A program made the position numbers and the translations under genes. A stretch of DNA of 64,000 nucleotides from Tetracladium setigerum (lineage: Eukaryota; Ascomycota; Leotiomycetes; Helotiales): assembly GCA_031472005.1 (NCBI GenBank), contig PZJY01000010.1:1240001-1304000 (forward strand), in the 5' to 3' direction. The notes under the pieces were generated by a model. It saw only the letters and a list, made by a program, of their open reading frames with translations. It made no database searches and had not been told where the DNA came from. Positions 22,831-35,900 of this stretch are shown piece by piece (within the stretch, counting starts at the first letter, position 1; the number at the start of each line of letters is the position of its first letter).

Positions 22831-25599
22831 TTATATTATTGATGGATCGTTATGCATATCTGTCGTCAAAAAATCGTCGAGACTGGCAGAGGGGATGTCG
22901 AGCGGGACGGTGCTGTGGGCGCCGCCAATTCCGGTCAGGTAGTCTACGATTACTGTTTGTGGAGGTGTTGGAGGGGCCGCTTCTGTTTTGCGCGGTAGTA
23001 CTTGTTGGAGTTGTTGTTGATGTTGTGGTGGTTCCATTTGGGTGGTGCGAGTGATTTCGGAGGATGGGGTACGTGCTTCTTGGATGATCTGGCAGAAGTC
23101 TTCTTTGGGACCGTAGATGGAGGTAGGTGTTGGTATGTCTTCGTTTGAGTGGACGAAGGAGGCAGGAAGGGGGATGTGTTCCTCGTGTTCGAGGATTGAG
23201 TTGGGGGTTGGCATGTATTCATTCGAACAAACGGAGCTGGGTAGAGGTATGCTTTCTTCTGGCCTGATGATGGAGATGGGGGTCGATATACCTTGACTCG
23301 AAGGAACGGAAATGGGTAAAGGTATGTTCACTTCGGGCCCGTTGAGCGATGTAGGAGTTGGCATGGTTTCCTCTGGCTTAACAATACCATGCAAGCTTAG
23401 AAGATCTTGGTCACGGACGATGATTAAAGGAAGATTTGGTATCTCCTCCTCCGACTGATAAGGAGTGGATTTGTCGATTGGCATCGAGGTCGCAAAGGTC
23501 TCCTCGACAGCATCGTTCAAAGTTGGCGTTGTGACGTCTTCCTCGAGCCTCACGTCTGCCGTAGGCGTCGGCAAATCGTCAGAAGCAGCAGCAGCCTTTT
23601 CATCCAGAATTGTGATTTCATTCTCATACTCAGTATGATCCGGAACTGGAATTACCTGTGAATGCCCCATCAAATGGGATCCAACACTCGAGGGCGGCAA
23701 AGGAAATTCTGCTGGATTGATAGCTCTAAAAGCACGAGGAGGGGACGGCGTCCTAGATCTCCTGGTGGATCTACCCCTTCGCGGATAATCGCCTTCTCCA
23801 TCCGAGTATTCGCTGCGGCCATAATCGTCAAAATCGTCGTTGTGACCATAGCTCAGTCGATCTGTATGCATTCCGTTGGAATAGGGCGGTCCGCCTGGGC
23901 TTCGTGCCTCGACCACGATAGGTCTGAAAGCCTCCTCGACGTAAAAGTACTCCTCGACATCTGGGAAACGTGCGAGTAGCGCCGAGGCTTGAGAGCGATG
24001 CCTGGGATCCTCATCAAGACAATGGTAACACACATCCAGGAAGTATTCGGGTATCTCAGTTGGAAAGCAAGCCAAATTCAACGGTCGATGATTTTCCGGT
24101 TCATCCTCTTGAGTGGCCAGGGCATACAACACCATCCCAAGCTGATACAGATCCGACTTGACGCCAATGTACATCGATATGCGTTGGCTATTCTCAATGA
24201 GCGCAGCCACTTCTGGGGGTTCCCAGCCCACGGGACAGCCTCTCCTATTGATGTCAATGATTTTTGCGTTGTCATGTGCGTCGATTACAATATTCGAAAG
24301 CGTAAAGTCTCCTTGAACGAAGCCAGCTTCGTGGATTTCTGAAAGTCCCTGGACAATTTGTTTCGCCCATCGCTCTCTTCTGCTCCAGCTGATGCTTCCT
24401 TCCCCGTCATATATCACATCAATTAATGCTCCCTTCTCGGCAAAACTGATGAGGAGGCCCTTCACATACTCGCCCTTGTTATCGAGCACAACACCACCGA
24501 ACTGGATAACGCTGTGTGATCCAGAAAGCTGGTGCAGCGCATTGATCTCATACAAGAATTCGTCGACTGTATCTGGTCCAGGAATTTCCTTCTTGATGAA
24601 AACGTGACCGTCGACGCGAACCTTGTAGACGAAGCCCGAGAGATGTGAATCAAAGACAAGCTCCTCCTCCCGCACCCTTCGGCACTTTAGATGATTAATA
24701 GCTTTGACAGATGGATAGTGGATGATTTCCGAGAGATCTTCAACCACATGAACATGCAGCCTGTCATTCTCGGTCTGTAATTTCAGATTTGTGACGGTAT
24801 CGTAGAACTGTATGTCAGGGAGCGACTCCCGAATAGCCTCGTAGATGCGAGCGCTTTTATCGCGTTGAAACTGCGTTCGTAATAATTCTTCCTCCAGCGA
24901 GCCCTTCGTAGCATTTCTATAATCTAGCGATATCGTGACCCGTCGCCAATGCGTTGGCGTTTCCGCATATGTAACAAAGAACTTCTCTCGTCTCGACTTG
25001 TCTCTGAAGTGCATACTGAGATTCAAGATCCATTTCTTCTCCAGCTCCTCCAGGATCATCTCGTCAAAGGCCTCGGTGGACACGGATTGTGCATATGTCG
25101 TGTCGACAGTCGAGGGATCCTTCATCACATCCACATATTCCTGCACCTCACTCTCATGTGTAGTCGTTCTTGATAACTGATTGGAGGGATCCAGTACGGC
25201 ATCGATCTTGTAAGTGTTATCAAACAGCTGGGGCGCACTCAGTCGCGAAGGATTCGCCAGCACCGTCGACGAGTCTCTCGCCGAGGCATTTCGCCTCCGA
25301 TCAACCGACAGTGTCCTTCGTTCATCTGGATTCGGCTTCGCAGGTTCCAGTCGATCTCGAAGCTCGGATTGCTGTCTCTTGAAGGTGCCAGGACGAGGCA
25401 AGCCCGGCACTACTTTTCGTGACAAGCGCCGACCTATGCCAGGATGCTGTTGCTGCTGCTGCTGCTCCTCTTGAGCTGGCAGCGGAGGCGCTAAGGGCGC
25501 ATTGCTGCTCTCGTCTTTTCCAAATAATCTCTTCCATATCGAGGTTTTGCGATCCGTCGACGCGGCTCTCGCAGGTGGTGGTTTCTCCGTTTGAGCCAT
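22831..25599 (-). CDS. Atypical protein kinase-like protein with repetitive C-terminal tail
   Basis: A single exon gives 922 aa from the ATG at 25599 (MAQTEKPPP). The frame stays open up to 25890, but that N-terminal extension has a composition unlike the rest. Residues 1-300 are a basic, polar region with poly-Gln at 46-51. A protein kinase fold spans about 310-575. Lys of VFIKKE (336/337), Glu of EINAL (351), the catalytic-loop Asp of VQGDFTLSN (431) with Asn 436, and Asp 449 are present. The DFG motif reads DIN, the glycine-rich loop is poor (LSGFVYKV), and APE reads PPE, so activity is possible but atypical. The tail contains an Arg/Ser patch (SRTPSPPRAF) and at about 770-870 an imperfect tandem repeat of roughly 26 residues built on IPLP-S and TP-SI. 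The substrate and pathway are unknown to me; it looks fungal-specific. Confidence 0.75.
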   Translation of the reverse strand: MAQTEKPPPARAASTDRKTSIWKRLFGKDESSNAPLAPPLPAQEEQQQQQQHPGIGRRLSRKVVPGLPRPGTFKRQQSELRDRLEPAKPNPDERRTLSVDRRRNASARDSSTVLANPSRLSAPQLFDNTYKIDAVLDPSNQLSRTTTHESEVQEYVDVMKDPSTVDTTYAQSVSTEAFDEMILEELEKKWILNLSMHFRDKSRREKFFVTYAETPTHWRRVTISLDYRNATKGSLEEELLRTQFQRDKSARIYEAIRESLPDIQFYDTVTNLKLQTENDRLHVHVVEDLSEIIHYPSVKAINHLKCRRVREEELVFDSHLSGFVYKVRVDGHVFIKKEIPGPDTVDEFLYEINALHQLSGSHSVIQFGGVVLDNKGEYVKGLLISFAEKGALIDVIYDGEGSISWSRRERWAKQIVQGLSEIHEAGFVQGDFTLSNIVIDAHDNAKIIDINRRGCPVGWEPPEVAALIENSQRISMYIGVKSDLYQLGMVLYALATQEDEPENHRPLNLACFPTEIPEYFLDVCYHCLDEDPRHRSQASALLARFPDVEEYFYVEEAFRPIVVEARSPGGPPYSNGMHTDRLSYGHNDDFDDYGRSEYSDGEGDYPRRGRSTRRSRTPSPPRAFRAINPAEFPLPPSSVGSHLMGHSQVIPVPDHTEYENEITILDEKAAAASDDLPTPTADVRLEEDVTTPTLNDAVEETFATSMPIDKSTPYQSEEEIPNLPLIIVRDQDLLSLHGIVKPEETMPTPTSLNGPEVNIPLPISVPSSQGISTPISIIRPEESIPLPSSVCSNEYMPTPNSILEHEEHIPLPASFVHSNEDIPTPTSIYGPKEDFCQIIQEARTPSSEITRTTQMEPPQHQQQLQQVLPRKTEAAPPTPPQTVIVDYLTGIGGAHSTVPLDIPSASLDDFLTTDMHNDPSII

Positions 25600-28500
25600 T
25601 GTTGCGCGACGGCTGGGCCCAGCAGCTGGGGAGGGGCTCCAAATATGTCCCTGACTAGTTGCGATGGCGGGCGGAGAGGTAAACGGGGGGGCACGAAGGT
25701 ACTGACAGTACTTTGTAGGAGGTGGAAGTCGGTGAGGTCGTGTGTTACTTTTTCTGAACGGGGGGGTCTTGGGAGAAATAATGGAGACGGCGGTGGTTGG
25801 TGTTACTCTGCAGTGTTTGTGAATTCTGCACTCGGCGAGGGCGTTCGTTTCGGTGGTGGTGGGGGAACAATGATGAGAGAGCAGCACCACGCGCTGCTGC
25901 TTCTTCTCCTTCTCTCGTCACTACAGCAGCAGCTGGAGATGTTCATGGCAGTTGCAAAAGAAGGGGAAAGGGGTCGGGGGATGATGGAGAGACATATTAT
26001 CAGTTTATGGGGCGAGGCCGACGAACGAACACCCACGCACGAAACGAACGAACGAACGGTGAAGTGTCTGGCTGCTGCTGCGATCAGTGGAGGGCCCGTG
26101 AAAAAGAGGCTAAAGACCAGACCTTGCCCGCCATGCCAGCCATGCGAGCTGCAACTGGTGGCTGAGTTTTGACAACGCAACGCAACGCAACGCAACGCAC
26201 TTCACCTGCCAGGCAGCGCACGAGGAATGGAAGAATTGAATATTGGGCGTGAGGAAAGGGGGTCCATTTTACGCCTGGTATGATGCTCACAATGACGCCT
26301 CACTTTTCACGCTGTTCGTGGGGTTGGGGACACACACACACACACACATGAAATAAATGGTTTGATACCTCTTCAGGGAAGTACAGGTACATGCGTACAG
26401 CTACATCTACATCATACAACATAGAAGGGTAATTGCAGATACGGTACGTAGTAGATTCAAAGATCACATGGATGGGATTGACGTTATCCACACTACCAGC
26501 ATGGCATTGAGCGGTCTGCAAAAGCATCATGGCAAGGGCTTCTCCCCCTCAACTCAATTTCACACATTTCATGTTTGTCTATTTCTACTCACTCGTAGGT
26601 ACAGTGTAGTACAGTATACTAAACCCGCGGATTCAACGGAACAAGAAACGGCTGCATTAGGCGCATCGCCGAATTATCTTATTGGCTGGTTGGAGTGAAA
26701 TTCTGCAAAATACAAACCTTCGCCCGCTGAAATAGCCCAATTAGGAAGATCTTCCAAGGCTCCCTTTTCCCTCCTTTCCTTCTCCTTTACTTCACACCGC
26801 ACTTCGCCAACAAGAGAGGGCTGAGAGGGAAGCAGGCTCAGTGCACAAAAGGCGCCCTGGCCTGAATCATCCCAAAAGGAAGGAGACTGAGGGAGAGGTA
26901 GAAAGAAGACAGAGAAGGGAAAAATCTCTTCATCTATCTTCCTATCAGCTAACATAGCCTAATTCCTAATTCCTATTTCCTAATTCCCAATTCCCAATCG
27001 GAGCTACTGCTCCTTCGTCCTTCGTCCTTCTTCCTTCTTCCTTGTTAGGAAGTGAACCTCCTTCTTACTGTACCGTACCGAACTGTACCCTCCACACGTT
27101 CGTCGGGCATCAAAAGCACATCTCCAACCAAAACGCCCCCCATCCATCCATCCCCCAGTTCAGGTCTTCATACCTCACAGACTCCGCAAGGCTGCTTTGG
27201 CTAGCCTCACTTATTGCACTGCACGCGCTCCTTACACGCTAACTCCTCCCCCCAAACAAACCCCAAAAAGCACACACAGAAAAAAAAGACCAGCAAACCA
27301 GCAAAAAGGAACACGTATCACCAATCGGCTCTTGTTCCCTTCCTTCTGTTTTTCCCCTCGACTCCACGGGACAGACAGGTAGAGTCTCCACCTCATCATC
27401 ATTCTAGAGTTGAGTCTGTCGAGTCTGTCGAGTCTAGTCTAGTGTCAGCCCAGGGCATTCATTTTCTAGCCTGGCGTTTAAACTTTCCCTTCCTTCCATC
27501 CTTCCTAACTGTACAAGAGGATGCGTGCCTCCTCCTATTCCTTCCGTAGTGTCCTTCCTGTATGGCGTCGTATGATCGATCACTCTGTATATTTTGTCCA
27601 AAAGGATTCTAGATACAAACCAAATAAGAATAAGAATGAATGCACTTCATCCCCTTCTTCTTCTCCCTTCTTCCTTTCTTTCCAATCAATCCGTCTCTCT
27701 CTCTTATTCCCAGAACAACAAACATACTTTCCAAAAAGTGTAACTTTAACCTAATTAATATAGACGGATGATGCTATTGACAGGACCCCCATCCCTCTCC
27801 CGAAAACACTAAAAACAGCTAAGTAGAGGGAGGCTCGTCCCGTTGGAGTGGCCGCCGTTGGAGAATGCTGCGTCGACATGGATACGCCTTGTTTGTTCGG
27901 AAATGGAGGTTTTTTTTTGGCTGTGGGTGTGGGATGGCTTTGTTTCGCTCGCCCTTGGGGTTTGGTTGGTTGATTGATTCTTCCCATGTGCGCTTTCGGC
28001 ACAGGATAGATACTATTGTGATGTGGGATGAGATGAGATGAGATGAGATGATCGAAAAGGATGAATAAAGAATTGTAATTTTACGATCTAATGATCTTAG
28101 AATTGATTGATTGATTGACTGATTGGGTGATTGGGTGATTGGGTCTTGTAATTGAATAGGTGCCTTACGCCAAGTTCATTCATGTTTGTGTCAAAAATAC
28201 AGATCTCGAGCAGGAGGGAATCGGAGTCCTGTCTTTCGCTTGTTACCTATCAACTACTTTACAGCGACAAGTTACATATTATGTGCTCACCACATAATCA
28301 CATCATCACACATCACAACCTAAGAGATATTGGGCATTCATTCATATTGATTACCACCCACTCACCCACTCACCCACACACATCTATCTAACAATCCAAT
28401 CAATCAACCAACCATCCAAACCATGCATCAAGGAGGGGAGAGTTTTTTTTTTTTAAAAAAAAACACACACGCCCAAAAAGCCCAACAAACCAATTCCAAT

Positions 28501-28815
28501 TCGCCCACAATGAAAGAAAATGATTTCTTCATACAACACACATACACACACACACACACACACACTTTCTACAGTACAGTGACAGTGACAGTTTACACCC
28601 AACGCCCCCCCGCATTCCATCATGTCTGTCATCCACCACCCTTTCTCCATCCATCCATCCATCCTTCCATGCAGTTCACTCGTATGACATACATCTATCA
28701 GTTTTTTTAATCTATTCTCTTTTCCAGAAACTCTCAGACACACACAAACACACGTCAGAAAGGAACAATGAATATGTATGTACAAGATCAATCAATCAAG
28801 CGAGTAGTCAATCAA
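25600..28815. other. Intergenic: kinase promoter and Lon 3' flank
   Basis: No supportable gene. It contains an ACGCA repeat (26170-26199), CA runs (26332-26348 and 28543-28565), a GATGA pentamer repeat (28028-28051) and homopolymer tracts. Frames on both strands at 25590-26195 lie in the kinase leader and have no family resemblance. Confidence 0.45.
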
Positions 28816-31800
28816 TCAATCATCATCACTATCCTCCTCCTCCTTCTTCTCCTTCTTCCCCTTCTTCCCCTTCTTGGATGAGAGCTGCTCCTTCCACAGC
28901 CCATTCACCTGCGATTTCTCAACATTGGGGAAGATGAGGTCAAAGATATCCGGGGAGTACCATTTCGCTGGGACGCCTTCGATGCCTTCTCGGATGTTCT
29001 GCAGCGGAGGTGTTCGCGTTAGTATTTCTCTCCATTTCGAACTTGGGGGGATGTTCATCAACGAGTGCAACTTACTTCGGGAAGTTCAAGCCAGTCCGAG
29101 ATGTTATCGTGAGGGAAGATGATCGTTTTCGATCCAGCTCTGCGCGCTGCAACAGTCTTCTCTCGGAGCCCGCCAATCCTCAATACCTTTCCAGTAACTG
29201 TCAACTCACCCGTCATCGCAACACTCGGATCGATCGGCCTATCCAACGCCAACGAAAGCATCGACGTCGCCATCGTGATACCAGCAGACGGGCCATCCTT
29301 TGGCACAGCACCCTCAGGACAATGCAGATGGATCTTCGCCTTATCGAAGAAGTGGTTTTCCGGGAAGTTTTTAGCCATGAGGGACTTGGCGAAGGAGTAG
29401 GCAATGGTAGTGGATTCTCGCATGACGGCTTTGAGGTTACCGGTCGTGGAGAGGCGGGGAGTGGATTCTTTGCTTAGCGTGGACTCGAGAATGGACTCGA
29501 CGTAGAGGGCGGCCCCGCCCATTTGGGTCCAGGCGAGTCCCATGGCGACTCCAGGTGGTGTAACATCGTACAAGCGGTCAGATGTGAAGACGGGTGGCCC
29601 ACATAATCCTTCAAGTTCTCCTTGTTGATGGTAACTTGCACTGAATCTGGGACTTTCAGGCTGACTCTTGGTACTTCCGTAGTCTCGTTGGAGATATTTT
29701 CGGGTGTCTCCTTTACATCGGTCTCGTCCTTAGCGGACTCTTCCAGAGCAGCTTTTCCTTCGTCAGTGAGAGCCTCTTCCTCTGGCAACACCGATTCGCC
29801 CAAGTCTTGAACGATCTTTAATGCCGACTTGCGATAAACCTTCTCAATCTGCTTCTTCAGATTCCGCACGCCCGACTCGCGACAATAAGATTTGATCAGC
29901 TCCTCAATAGCTTCTTTGCTGAGATCGACATTGACATCTTTCAGACCAGCGAGCTCCTTTGCTGCGGGAGCAAGGTATCTCTCAGCAATGGCCATCTTCT
30001 CGTCGGCGACATATCCGGATAATTCGATCATTTCCATGCGATCCAGGAGCGGTCGAGGAATAGTGTCGGTCATATTAGCAGTGCAAACAAAAAGAACCTT
30101 GGACAAGTCGACTGGTACATCGAGATAATGATCCAAGAAGGAATTATTTTGTTCGGGATCTAACAGTTCCAAAAGCGCAGAAGCAGGATCTCCTTGATGG
30201 CCACGACCAATCTTGTCAATCTCATCGATCAAGATCAGAGGATTCTCAGTCTGACACTTCTTCAAAGCTTGGATGATACGTCCGGGCAAAGCACCAACAT
30301 AGGTTCGTCGATGACCCTTGATTTCAGCAACATCCGTAAGACCGCCTACACTGAATCTGTAGTATTGTCTGTTGAGTGCCCTGGCGATACTTTTTCCAAT
30401 ACTTGTTTTTCCCACACCTGGGGGTCCAACAAAACATAGAATTTTGCCTTCAACTGTCCCTCGTAGTTTACCGACCGCAATGAATTCCAAGATACGATCT
30501 TTCACGTCTTTTAATCCATGGTGATCCTCGTCAAGTACTGTCATTGCGTTGCTGATTCCAAAGTTCTCCGCGCTTCGTTGACCCCAAGGAATTTGGGTCA
30601 ACCAATCCAGATAATTCCTCGTGACGTTGAACTCCGAAGCAGCTGGTTCCAGATGGGCGAGTTTATTCAACTCTTCATCAAAGACTTTCTTGACCACTTC
30701 TGGCATTGCCAACTTCAAACCCTTCTCTCGGAACTTCTCCACAAGCTTATCCTTTCCATCCGATTCAATGCCGAGTTCTCGTCGAATCCCCTTCATCTGT
30801 TCCATCAACCAGTATTCACGTTGGCGTTTCTGAATCGACCTTTCCACATCCTTAGATATCTTCGATTGTAGTTGGGCGTTCATCAGCTCTTTCTTGAGAA
30901 CCACAAGTGCCTTTTGCAATCGCTCCTCTACATTGAGAGTTTCCAATACTTCTTGTAACTCGGCTACTTCACCAGCAGACACAGCAGCAGCAAAATCCGC
31001 CAATTTAGCAGGCTCTTGCATAACATTGCCAGCGGACTGGCTCATAGAAAATGTAGAGATCTGATCCCTGAACAGACTGTTCAAGTTCGCAACCTCTTTG
31101 AAAACATTTACAATCTCGTTGGTGATTGCCCGGATCACAGGGCTCTTTGGATCGTGTGGCTCCTCCACCAAATTCTCCACATTGACTAGACTGACATTGT
31201 AGTTTCGCAAGAACGACGTCGGCTCGTATGGCGTAGGTGATTTTTGCGTATGTTTCGTCTGTACTGCTCCCTCCTCGAAACTCGCCACCACATCACCCTT
31301 CTTCTCTTGCACTACATCCTCCTTCGTTGGCTTCACAGGTATAGCCTCCGGAATGGCCTCAACCTCCACCTTTGTCGGCTCCGTACTTGACAGACGATCC
31401 GGGTTAACCAGCGCCGACATCTTAATCCTCCGATGCGGATACAACACAGCCGTCAAAGCTCCCTCATCCCCATGAACCGGGAACGCGCTCGTAATCTGCG
31501 CAAAGACACCGACCTCATGAACATCGTCCACGTTCTCAATTGTATCCCCATCAGCCGCCTCATCCTTAAACAAGAATGCGCCAATGTACGGTTGGCCCCT
31601 CTTAATCATATCCTGTATCGCAGCAACCACATTTGGATCTCTTACTGTAACAGCCTTGTAGAATCCGGGAAAGAGCGGACGTTTCGCGATTGGAATGGCC
31701 ATGACTTGAGGATATACCTCTGGAACAATAGCCTTCAGCAATGCCTTTTCCGAAGAGGGCTTTCGTCCTTTCTTGCCTCCATCTCCGTTATCCCCAGCTC

Positions 31801-32254
31801 CCCCTGATGCAGCACCGCTTCCCTTCCCATCCGCCGCACTTCCTGAAGCAGCACTCCCACTCGCCGGAGGAGAATCACCACTCTTCCCCTTTGCCTCAGC
31901 TACAGCCCCTTCTTTGCCAGCCTCAGTCTTCTCCTTTGCAGCCTTCTCCTCAGATGTAGCCTCTGCAGGGACCACCTCTTCCGGATCCTTCACCGACGAT
32001 GAATCTTTCCTCCTCGCAGGTGATGTCGAGAACAAATAGGTGGATCCGGGAATTCGCGCGGAAGGGTGGTAAAAGGTACGCACAGCATTCGATCCAGCAG
32101 CAGCGCTGCCGCTGCCCAAGACTAGCTGCGGTCTCGCACTACTGAGGTACTGTAATCGACTGCCCGTGGATGTAGAGCAATATCTCGCCACCGACACTCC
32201 TCTCGATGTATTCCGTAGCGCCAGCCTCCATGGCAGATTCTGACCGTATAACAT
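28816..32254 (-). CDS. pim1: Mitochondrial ATP-dependent Lon protease (Pim1 type), with one frame break
   Basis: Exons are 29076-32254 and 28816-28998 (77-nt intron with GTAAGT, CTAAC and CAG). After restoring one base near 29598 the protein has 1120 aa, normal for fungal Lon1. It degrades damaged matrix proteins and helps maintain mitochondrial DNA. Seen in order: an Arg/Ser-rich mitochondrial presequence ending near FSTSPARRKD; an acidic and Gly/Ser-rich spacer; the Lon N-domain (about 170-400); a coiled region; the AAA+ domain with Walker A GPPGVGKT (610-617) and Walker B LILIDEID (673-680); and the S16 protease domain with DGPSAG (Ser) and REKTVAARRAG (Lys). The protein ends in a Lys/Asp-rich tail. 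At KDYVG the frame shifts by one base; family members continue GPPVFTSDR, found in the next frame with nothing missing. A sequencing error is the likeliest cause. Confidence 0.93.
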
Positions 32255-32916
32255 AGCTGCTCTGTATCAATGCAGTTGTCCGGAAGGGAAAAGAATACAG
32301 AAAGGGAAGGAAGAAAACCAATTGTCACCGCGACTCGGGAACAATCTTGATTCTAATCAAAGAATAAAGAGATGGGTGTCTAGGGCGCAAGGAAATTGGT
32401 GGAGGAAATATGGGTTGTTGTACATGTGTTGAGGAATTGGATGGGATGAACGGCTAGAATATTTCGATGTTGATGACGCCTGCACGACCACCTGGATGTG
32501 CTTTCAAAGCACCACCGAGTTTCGGGGACCGAGGTTGGCCTGATAAGGCAGGAATTCTCGTGCTCACCCCTTTTCTCTTATTGACCTTGGCGAAACATTA
32601 GACATACAGTATCATGGCCTTATGGATGTAAAACTTAAGGTATTCAATTGAAAGGACCAGGTCACAAAGTTACATGTTTAGTTCCTTGGTTGTCAACTTG
32701 CCTTATCACGAGGCTCAATATCTCATTAGTGGGACTCAATCGTTCGGGTTTTGTCTTAATGTTTGTTCAACGACCTAAACTACTTAAAAACTACACATTT
32801 GTCTACCTGATCATGCTTGGCCTTGAATATAGTAAGGATAGGTAGCAAATTGACCATAGAATTCATCCTGTACTCCATATAAAATGCCCTCCCTCTTACC
32901 CCTTCCCTTGCGCGGT
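32255..32916. other. Intergenic: Lon promoter and Bro1 3' flank
   Basis: This is 660 bases without an open frame of note; both neighbouring genes are on the minus strand. Confidence 0.5.
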
Positions 32917-35900
32917 TCATTTCCATGCATTCAACCCAGCCCATGGATCACCCTGCTGAGGAGTGTTACCGCGTTGTTGAGGCGGGTTGTTGCTTCCATA
33001 TCCATATTGATCAGGCTGTCCTGGCTGCTGATAGGTTTGCTGGGGCCCGAGGGGTGGCGGTCCCCGGGGTGGTGGAGGGGGAATATATCCTGGAGGCATG
33101 AATTGCTGATTTGTAGGTTGTCGAGCGAATTGGCCTGGGGAGAATGATGTTTGATTTGGAGGTGGAGAGTTCGGCTGTGAGCTGGTTGGCGGATACATGC
33201 TGGGATTGTAGCTGGCTTGCTGTAAATTTAATGAGGGCTTTTGAGGTTGCATGTACTGCTCTTGTCTTGGTTGCTGCTGTTGAGGGGGAGGGTAGAAGCC
33301 ATTCTGTGAAGAAAACGTTTGGTGGGCTGACTGCGGCGGTGGAGATGACGGGAGCTGATACTGGCCTGCAAAGTTCGTTGTAGGGTATCTTGTGGATGGA
33401 GATCCGGAGTTATATGCCGTGGGCTGGATGCGGGGTGGTTTGTTAGATGAAGGCGAGGTAGATGGATCCATCGACATGCGCTCCATTAGACCGCGCAAAC
33501 GCTCGCGCTCTCTGTCAGCTTGTCCATTTGCATTAGCTGCTCGGTCTTGCTCTATCTGGCCGAGAAGTTGAGCTCCTTCGGCTCGTCGATTGTTCACAAA
33601 TGTTTCGACGTTTTTGTCCAAGCTGTCAACCGTATCCTTCATTTCGCTGTACCATGTCTTTGCGCTCTGTAGGCCTGCCTCAAGGTCTAAGAATTCTTGA
33701 TATACCCGCTTGTACTTTGACATGACAGCAGATCGTTGGCGTGTGATGCCTTCATATTTACTCTGCTCTGCTCGCACTCTTTTATCCTGCAGTAGATTAT
33801 TGAAGGTCGAAGTGAGCTCTTTCATCAGTGACGACTGCTTGTGATTTGCCGAAAGTAGTCGACTTTGGTGTGGCTTGAACTTCTCGAGCTCCGCCTGAAA
33901 CAGCTGGTTCTCATAGTTGGAAATCGATTTCTTGTTTAGAATGAGAACTTGTGATATGTCGTCGTTGTGAACCTGTCAAACCAGTCAGCAACAAACTTAA
34001 CCGAGCGAATCGATAAACGTGCCTTCTCCTTCAAATCCTTCAATACTTGACCTCGCTCCCGTTTGAGAAGGTTCAACTTTTTGAGAATATCTTCCACCTT
34101 TGAAATCTGATCCATCACACTTGGTCTACCATCATCGAAATCATCGTCGATGAGATTTCCTTCCGCTCTCATTGGACTCGAATTGTTGTTTCTTAACTTC
34201 CCTCCCACAGAGATCAAAGCCTTCTGGAAAAGCACGTCCCCTTCGCCCATTTCACCAGCTGAGCGCATCTCGTCAAAGTCGACTTCATGTTGACGCATTT
34301 TTGCATAGAGCTGATTGTCGCTTCGTGCAGCCTCCTCTAATGCTTCTCGGTAATTGCGAATATCGCTTCGGAGTGTTGATGTCAGCCTTGAACTGGGCTG
34401 CTGTGTCCATTCTCCCTCGTATTTCGATCGCATCTTCTCGCAGACGCTTTCCTCCATATCCAGCTGTTTGCTACTCCTCTCTAACACTGTCACAATATTT
34501 TCTTTATTCGATTTCAGGAATTCGAAGGTCATAGGTGGCGTGTCATGATTAGAGACATCTTCACACCAACCCTTAAACTCCTCATCCGCTGTAAGTTCTT
34601 GATCAAATCCACCCTTCAATACTTGTAGAGCGTTGGGCAGCCTCAGATAATCCAGACTTGCGGCCATCTCGCTATTAGCAGTCTCCACCCGCTCTGCTTC
34701 CGCTCTCACAAGCTTGGCCTTCTCTTCGTCATACAGACTTGCTGACTCGGTGACTGACATCGGAACAATCTTTTGGAAAATGTCGGGCCCAGTAATACGT
34801 TGAATGTCCTGTCCAGCATATAACTCGCTTACCGGAATCGCCTTGGCTGCAGGAAGTTTTGGAATGACCGTGAGAGCAGCTTCTGCAGGAACGTTTTGAT
34901 GATAGATGTAGTCATTGTCTTTGATTAGCTCAGCGAGCTTCTCTTGAACATTGGTTAAATGGCGTTTGGTGATTTCAACGAGAGTGGCTCCAGTCTCCGA
35001 GGTCAAATTCGAATTTGCGGGGATGTTATTGGGAAAACTATTTGCACCCTTGCTTGCATCTTTGCCAGCAGTCTCTGCAAACTTTAAACGTGCAATGGCG
35101 ATACCGTGCGAATTCGCATCGTCGTCTGCCAATGCTTGGTAGTATTGTGCCAGAGACGACATGTAGTTGGATTTGATCTATCTCGGTTGTTAGTCCCGCC
35201 CCAAAGATATTGACCGTAATCTAAAAGTTCTTCCAAGCCAAATTGAGCCAAGTAGTAGGTAGAGGATAACTACTTACCTGAACCACCAATAACCAAACTT
35301 TCTCGAAGATAGCTTTGTTAACATTCTCTTGCGTGCCCTCCACAGCTTGGGCATATAAATACCCCGCCTGGCTTGCTAATTTTGCGAGCAATCCAACCTT
35401 CTTCCCATCTGATATCTGCTTCTCCAAAAACACCTCCTGTCCCTGCGCAAGCATGATTTGTATCAGCGTCTTCACAGTCTCTCGACTCAGATCTGTAGAG
35501 GGGGCATGCAGGAAGTTCTCGTTGATGTAGGTGAACATGCCAGCGGAAGCTTGGAATGAGTGGTACGCGGTTTTGAGACCCGAGTCTTCGGAGCGAGTTT
35601 GATGAGCTGCATGGCAAGATAGGACGGCCGAGATATTGAAGATTATTGAGGCCTTCTCGAAAGCGAGGGAGTATTGCGAGGTCGGCTTATGCGTGAATGC
35701 ATCGAACCTGCGCATAATTGTTAGCTGATAGCTGCAAATGTAACCCCCAAGGAAAGCTGCCAGACGTACCAAGTAAACGAGATCTTGATGTGGTTCTCAT
35801 CCACCGGAAAACGAAGGTCCAAAAGCTCCAGCTGCCCATAATATCTGTAGAGTAGATCTCGCCCCGCGGCACTGTCCTTGCCCGCACCCCTCATATCCTG

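Noticed and set aside
29010..29477. 155-codon plus-strand open frame
   Set aside because: Antisense to the Lon protease domain.
29596..29600. Programmed -1 ribosomal frameshift in Lon
   Set aside because: There is no slippery heptamer at the site, Lon is not known to use one, and the same kind of break occurs in several unrelated genes here.
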